Below are positions 59,801-64,000 of a DNA stretch of 64,000 bases, one piece after another. Under the pieces are notes generated by a model, which saw nothing but the letters and a program-made list of their open reading frames with translations, was not told the origin of the DNA and ran no database searches. The DNA is from Ostrinia nubilalis. Lineage: Eukaryota; Arthropoda; Insecta; Lepidoptera; Crambidae. The position numbers were made by a program, and so were the translations under genes. The stretch covers positions 11,716,501-11,780,500 of the forward strand of contig NC_087090.1 in assembly GCF_963855985.1 (NCBI RefSeq), written 5' to 3'. Positions within the stretch are counted from its first letter, which is position 1, and each line of letters begins with the position of its first letter.

Positions 59801-61316
59801 CCCTGTGATTAAATTTAACAAAATTACAAACTAAACATGTATTGTCAAAAGTTACTTGAAAACAATGAAAAAATACTTTTCAAAATAAAACACACATGTT
59901 TGTTGTCACGGCAAAAACCACATGGCCGATATTAATTGATTTTAGTTGTGTATCGCTGAGTGTTGCAATTACAGACATTCAATAAATACTTTACGAAATA
60001 TGAGGGTGGTACAATTTACCCGGCGGTACAATATACCGAACTCTCCCCTATCTACTGTGGTTTAGACCTACCCTGGACTACGACAAACATTTTAAGACCA
60101 AAATCAGCTCAATCGGCCCAGCCGTTTCGAGTTTTAGTCAGACTAACGAACATCAATTCATTTTTATTTATATAGAAGAAGATTTGTAATATTTGTTTAT
60201 TTCTTAAAAATATTTTATATGTGAATGTTATTTGTTCCAGGTCCTTATGGAATTTAGATATCTGTTTACTGATGCTCCCGAAGATATATGAATTATTACA
60301 GAGCAAATACGAATCGTAAGTTCAGACCACGTTACATAAATAGTTATCGAATATATGAATAGAATCCTGATTATTGTTTTATGTATATTCAAATCATTTT
60401 AATAATAGGCGTGTTCCGATATAGCATTGCGATCGGAGCATAACCTTAATCGCATACAATACTGTCCCTGCCGAGCTTTTATCGAGTAGGTGATGTAAAA
60501 TCAAATAAAACACCTCACATAATATTGTCTCGCGTCCAGATACATGCAGTGCGGCTGCAACGCCCTGAGACTGATCGTGCGCAACTTCTCGTCGGTGGTG
60601 CGCGCCAACGTCAGCGCGCCCGTGCGCACGCTCGGCGTCGACATCCCGCGCGAGGAGCGCTACGCCAAGTGCGCGCAGGTAAGGGCCCTTTTACATTGCG
60701 GCTTTTTGCAGCGATACAAACGCGATTCAGTCGCATAACATGAAACATCTACCTTTACAAATGCGGGACGCGTTACTAAAACAGCGAAATACAGTTGCGG
60801 TTCAGTAACTGGCTGCGTAGCTGCTGTGATAAAGTCGCGATTCAAACGTGATACAGCAATGGCAGACACAAAACGTTCAGTTATTACGTCTGAATCTATA
60901 CAAACATGCGTGTGCATCGCTACTCACGCGCGACTGTTTCTATGCAAACGCGATGAACCAAACGCTACAAACGCGGAGATGGGCAAGGGAAACTGGGAAA
61001 TGGGAAATCATTACTCATTACAGTCGAAATAGGAAATATAAAGCAGGTCCTGACGTTTAAGAACCTGCTAAGCGTGATTTACCTCCCGCCCGGGTTAGAC
61101 TGCCCTTCCCTGGCCAGAAAACTGAAGAGCACGCCCACGGCTACTTTGATTCTGTTATGTATCTTTCTGGTTTCATAGAAAATTATTTTATTATAATAGA
61201 TCCACCGCCTACTACTGGACGTGCGTGCCTTCCTCCTCAAGCGGCAGACGCTGCAGGGCCGGCTCGGCGCCGCCTTCCGCGACCTGCACACGCTCATGCA
61301 GCAGGGGCTCGACTGA
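50835..61316 (+). CDS. KATNB1: Katanin p80 WD40 subunit B1 (789 aa if the first exon-13 donor is used; 17 exons)
   Basis: Exons: 50835-50865, 50941-51071, 51162-51495, 51627-51825, 51912-52062, 52256-52430, 52517-52651, 52793-52849, 54213-54401, 54948-55091, 55173-55272, 55357-55495, 55923-56063, 58108-58220, 60241-60315, 60540-60678, 61200-61316. All junctions are GT-AG and in phase. Start [16 protein letters not shown]. Residues about 10-300 are WD40 repeats ([68 protein letters not shown]). A low-complexity linker follows, then the con80 domain ([60 protein letters not shown]) that binds the p60 ATPase. Katanin severs microtubules at centrosomes, spindles and neurites; p80 targets and regulates it. 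Exon 13 is the source of a 17-copy tandem array. Introns hold a LINE tail, MITEs, a Helitron and a family A element. Exons 9, 13, 16 and 17 are GC-rich, the others AT-rich. Confidence 0.93.
53381..53521 (+). mobile_element. 3' end of an RTE-like LINE with (GAT)n tail
   Basis: One frame encodes [20 protein letters not shown], then [16 protein letters not shown] and a stop. This is the familiar C-terminus of an RTE-type retroelement ORF in moths. It is followed by a GATGATGATGATGATG run, the usual RTE-like tail. The sequence just before (53290-53380) has two copies of a CTATACAAGGTGGAA block. 5'-truncated; lies in KATNB1 intron 8. Confidence 0.65.
53707..53799. mobile_element. 93-bp MITE with GACAAGTGG ends
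   Basis: GACAAGTGG at the left and CCACTTGTC at the right, with TA at 53705-53706 and 53800-53801. KATNB1 intron 8. Confidence 0.6.
54055..54189 (+). repeat. Three tandem copies of a 44-46-bp unit before KATNB1 exon 9
   Basis: The unit AAGTTGGTACCTCTCTATAT then CTCTATGGGACTAAAGTTTC GATCAT is repeated (54067, 54113, 54157, approximately); one copy lacks two bases. The array ends about 24 bp before the exon 9 acceptor. Each copy has a branch-point-like word (GACTAAAG or CCTAAATG) and a pyrimidine-rich CTCTCTATATCTCT run. Confidence 0.85.
55697..55899. mobile_element. MITE, CAATGAGGGC family, copy 1 (KATNB1 intron 12)
   Basis: CAATGAGGGGTATATTG at the left, GATAGCTCTCATT at the right, with internal CCAGTTGGCGCCACTGGCGA and TGACATAACTCACTCTACAG blocks shared with the copy at 61482-61699. 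Diverged ends. Confidence 0.7.
55967..57798 (+). repeat. Tandem array, 17 copies of a 108/109-bp unit from KATNB1 exon 13
   Basis: Unit starts (at GGTGCTGGGCGTC): 55991, 56100, 56209, 56317, 56425, 56533, 56641, 56749, 56857, 56965, 57073, 57182, 57290, 57399, 57508, 57617, 57726. Each unit is the last 97 bases or so of exon 13 plus 12 bases of intron (GTCAGTACTACA), so every unit keeps the GTCAGT donor. Units differ in one place: GAGCCCAGCG (109 bp) or GAGCTAGCG (108 bp), in the order three long, eight short, one long, one short, four long. Otherwise they are identical by eye. The last unit runs into unique intron sequence (GTCAGTCCTACTTATC). Confidence 0.97.
58517..58615 (+). pseudogene. 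Truncated THAP zinc-finger reading frame inside the Helitron
   Basis: Thirty-two codons from ATG 58517 ([20 protein letters not shown], then LSFFKL) to TAA 58613-58615. A short Met-Pro start, C-x4-C and a following FF-K/R motif are the first half of a THAP (C2CH) domain, found in P-element-like transposases and several cellular proteins. The second Cys-His pair is missing because the frame stops. A CpG-rich block lies just upstream (58425-58465). Probably a captured fragment. Confidence 0.5.
59117..60048 (-). mobile_element. TA-inserting non-autonomous element, family A, copy 2 (932 bp)
   Basis: Minus-strand orientation relative to copy 1 at 14898. Ends AGGGAGAGTCC and GGACTCTCCC-type mirror (GAACTCTCCCC at 60038-60048), with TA at 59115-59116 and 60049-60050. 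It matches copy 1 along its whole length with scattered substitutions. Internal TTGTACC/TTGGACC motifs are conserved. No coding capacity. Confidence 0.9.
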
Positions 61317-62445
61317 CCGCCGCCGCGCCGCCCCGCGTGTCCACACTGCACCAGCGCGGCTACTCCGTAACACTGGCCGCATTTACGGCTCTCATGAACT
61401 TTTAAACGAGCTACAGGACCGCCGGGGTTATTACGAAACAGTTGCCAACTGCGAAAAATGTATGGAAACTAGCGCCACCTGCAATGAGGGCTATCGTTTT
61501 TATACTTAACAGTTGGCACCCCTGGCGATTGACAGGACCTTACTCTACAGAGGCGCCATCTTGATGAGTGCAAATGCGATAGTCCTCCTACCACTTTAGC
61601 GCTCACAAGTTGGCGCCACTGTCTTCGCTACTAGCAAGTGACAGGACCTTACTCTACAGTGGCGCTAACTGGTGAGCGCTAAAACGATAGCCCTCATTGA
61701 ACGCGGCGCTGTCATTGGTTGGCGTACCAGTTGCATTGCTTTATTGCAACTGATCGCTAAGATCTGTAATAAGCCTGCGGGAATGGGAGTATAGCGTTGC
61801 GGAGTAAACTCGCAGAAGTGACTTTCTTATGGCATTTATAACAATCACCAATCGTAGGGACTGCAAAAAGTTTTAGTATCTAGCTGTTGCTTGCATGAGA
61901 TATTATAAAATTCCCTAAATAAGTAAAAATTCCATATTCCTTGTAACTAATAACATGATATCTCACTCTATTAAGGATTAAATTTATGTAGTTGACTAGC
62001 TATCACTTAATTTGGGTGCAATTCTGAGTTGGCAATAATAGTATTAAACAAACATAAATCTTTAGAAACATTATTAGATCCTAAATTGAATAACATTTTT
62101 TAATTTCATTTTAGTTTACCAATTACACGTCATGATAATTAATTGTGTTAATAATGATTTCGTTTCATTAAAATCTGTAAACTTTGTTATTGTTTTGGGT
62201 GTTATTGTATTCAGCAAAATTACCTTGAAATGTATTATGCGTCTAGAGATAGGCATTTATCCATGTTGAATAGATAACCAAGTTTGACAGTTATTTCTAA
62301 ATTAGGAGTTGTTACAAATCTAACATGAGATAGTCCCATTTTCATTTTAGTATAAATTCTTCAATTAATGTTTGCAATTTTGTTAATCTACTTGATTGAT
62401 ACATTGAACAAATTAAAATGACAATGATTAATCATAGTAATATTA
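61317..62445 (+). other. KATNB1 3' UTR and downstream non-coding DNA
   Basis: No AATAAA is seen in this stretch; ATTAAA variants occur near 61976, 62042 and 62169, so the 3' end is uncertain. A MITE lies at 61482-61699, probably within the 3' UTR. Confidence 0.4.
61482..61699. mobile_element. MITE, CAATGAGGGC family, copy 2 (KATNB1 3' region)
   Basis: Inverted ends CAATGAGGGCTATCGTTTTT and AAAACGATAGCCCTCATTG, with inner paired blocks GTTGGC and GGCGCC. It begins 166 bp past the KATNB1 stop codon. Related to 55697-55899 in intron 12 of the same gene. Confidence 0.88.
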
Positions 62446-63827
62446 GTCCAGTCAATGAATGCCTTAACGACGGTGTAGAGAGAAATCCGTGGAACACAAT
62501 TTCTGACCTCGGGACTTTATTTAGCCTAGTTAGGTGGTGAACATACCAAAAGTCCCCGCCCTTAGCCCTTGAGCCGGCGGGGAGAGGGGGGTTTAAAGGT
62601 ACCACTTTTCGGTTTTTCGCTTAATCCTCGGAAACTATGCGTCCTAGTGACATGACTACTATGAACCAAAAAAAGCTTATTCAATTTGCTACAGGTGAGA
62701 CAGTCAAGTTTTTCTATATCTTGCATAGTTTTTGCGGCATCTGCTCTAGAAGGTCTGTAAAATTGGAAATTTTATTGTTGTCTTACATGTTCCTTTCAGG
62801 AGAAAATCGACTAAATCAACATTGAGCAAACACTATAGACATGCGGGAGCATGTTAAGCCTAGTTCCATGGAGGGGACTGCACCGTGCGTATATTTAGAC
62901 GAACCAATTAGAGCCACTTTTGACTCCTCATCATTCAAAAACTACTGTGCATTAACACTTCAAATTTGGCTCATGTATTGAGACTTGCAAGATGTACATC
63001 AGCTTCAAATTTCATAAATATACCTCAAACGGTTATTTAGGTATTGACGTTCAAAAATCGATATTTAGAGCACTACTATCTATCTATCACATGTGAAATG
63101 TTAAAATTTACTGGTTTTTTATTTGTTCCTTTGTATTTACATAACTACCTTTCTGGATGCCAAATTTGAACCTTCGAGGTCATCTGGAAGTGGTTAGAAT
63201 TTGGTCTATAGGTCAGACATGTAGATTTTTGGACGTCAATATCTAAAGAACCGTTTGAGGCATATTTGTAAAATTTGAAACTGATGTATATCTTGTAAGT
63301 CTCAACACATGAGCCAAATTTGAAGTGTTAATGCAGAGTAGTTTTTGAGTGATGAGGACTCAAAAGTGGCTCAAAGTGATTCGTCTAAATATACGCACGT
63401 TGTAGTCCCCTCGCTGGAACTAGGCTTAACATGCTCCCGCATGTCTAGAATGATTGCTCAATGTTGATTTAGTAGATTTTCTCCTGATGGGAACATGTAA
63501 AACAAAAATAAAATTTCCAATATTACAGACCTTCTAGAGCAGATGCCGCGAAAACTATACAATTTATAGAAAAACTTGTCTATCTCATCTGTAGTAAATT
63601 GAATATGATTTTTTTGGTTCAAAGTAGTCATGTCACTAGGACGCATAGTTTCCTAGGATTAAGCGAAAAACCGAAAAGTGGCACCTTTAAACCCCCCTCT
63701 CCCCGCCGGCTCAAGGGCTAAGGGCGGGGACTTTTGCTATGTTCACCTCCTAACTAGTCTAAATAAAGTCCTGAAGTCAGAAATTGTGTTCTATAGTTTT
63801 CCATCTATAATGCTTTATTGACTGGAC
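62446..63827. mobile_element. Long-armed foldback element, family D, complete copy (1,382 bp)
   Basis: Inverted arms of roughly 550 bp (62446-63000 and 63283-63827) around a loop of about 280 bp. Ends GTCCAGTCAAT and ATTGACTGGAC, with TA at 62444-62445 and 63828-63829. The 62-codon frames at 62637-62825 and 63458-63646 are the same mirrored arm read on opposite strands, not genes. The inner right arm contains the uninterrupted site corresponding to the family B insertion in copy 1. Confidence 0.9.
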
Positions 63828-63829
63828 TA

Positions 63830-64000
63830 TATGATGTTAGTGAAGTGCCTTATTTGTAAGGACAACCCAATGATTATTAAATAAATTCTAGAAATATATA
63901 TTTGGTACTTGAACATAGTCATTAAATTGTAACATTACATTTAATCTAACATTATGTAAGATTTCTATTGATTAATTTTAAAAACAATAATACACTAATT
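63830..64000. other. Window end, nothing recognised
   Basis: Short AT-rich stretch after the foldback element. Confidence 0.4.

Larger units (their letters stand above)
58242..60176 (-). mobile_element. Helitron in KATNB1 intron 14, carrying a THAP fragment and a family A element
   Basis: Read on the minus strand it begins TCTATATAAATAAAAATG (60176) and ends with GCCGCGGGCGGATTAAG CTAG at 58242. The left-end block (CTCGAAACGGCTGGGCCGAT) and the right-end hairpin are typical of lepidopteran non-autonomous Helitrons. Inside are the 932-bp family A element (59117-60048) and, on the plus strand, the start of a THAP-type coding sequence (58517-58615). No Rep/helicase gene. Confidence 0.75.

Noticed and set aside
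62637..63646. Paired 62-codon frames on opposite strands
   Set aside because: They are the same inverted arm of the foldback element read twice.

Overview
This window is animal nuclear DNA, almost certainly from a moth or butterfly. It is AT-rich with GT-AG introns. Its repeats match well-known lepidopteran families: Helitrons running from TC to CTAG with ends resembling Lep1, the CCGGCCAA...GTCGGACTCGC repeat, palindromic MITEs with TA duplications, a tRNA-headed SINE and an RTE-like LINE tail. I see no bacterial-type operon, rRNA, tRNA or CRISPR feature.

Layout. 1-24.5 kb has no host gene I can support. It holds a decayed pogo-like element broken by an internally deleted mariner, a hairpin MITE, a Helitron carrying an insertion, a long-armed foldback element interrupted by a second pogo-like element, and scattered GC-rich islets that could be regulatory. 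24.6-32.5 kb is two nearly identical PIF/Harbinger transposons, one inserted inside the other at a TTA. Each carries a HARBI1-type nuclease gene and, on the opposite strand, a Myb/SANT-like gene. 34.5-41 kb is the three-exon CBF-beta gene (Big brother/Brother), the partner of Runt-family transcription factors. 41-47.7 kb is non-coding with a SINE and a MITE. 47.7-61.3 kb is a compact gene cluster: AKTIP/crossbronx (+, 5 exons), a C8orf82/UPF0598 gene (-, 2 exons, convergent with AKTIP) and the katanin p80 gene KATNB1 (+, 17 exons). 61.3-64 kb has the KATNB1 3' region and a second copy of the foldback element.

Most notable. (1) KATNB1 contains about 17 tandem copies of a 108/109-bp unit made of the last part of exon 13 plus the start of the next intron, so 17 identical 5' splice sites compete and only the first keeps the frame. 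(2) The nested Harbinger pair has an intact TTA duplication and near-identity, indicating recent activity. (3) The mariner keeps an open frame for only its DNA-binding half. (4) Three TA-inserting families share GGG-GAGA-like or related termini and internal repeats of a TTGTACC/TTGTGAC motif, and two of them retain traces of pogo-type coding sequence. (5) A Helitron in a KATNB1 intron carries the start of a THAP zinc-finger reading frame.

The host genes are ordinary housekeeping or developmental genes and do not form a pathway together. Their exon structures were assembled by eye from splice signals, reading phase and recognised family sequence. No database search was possible.
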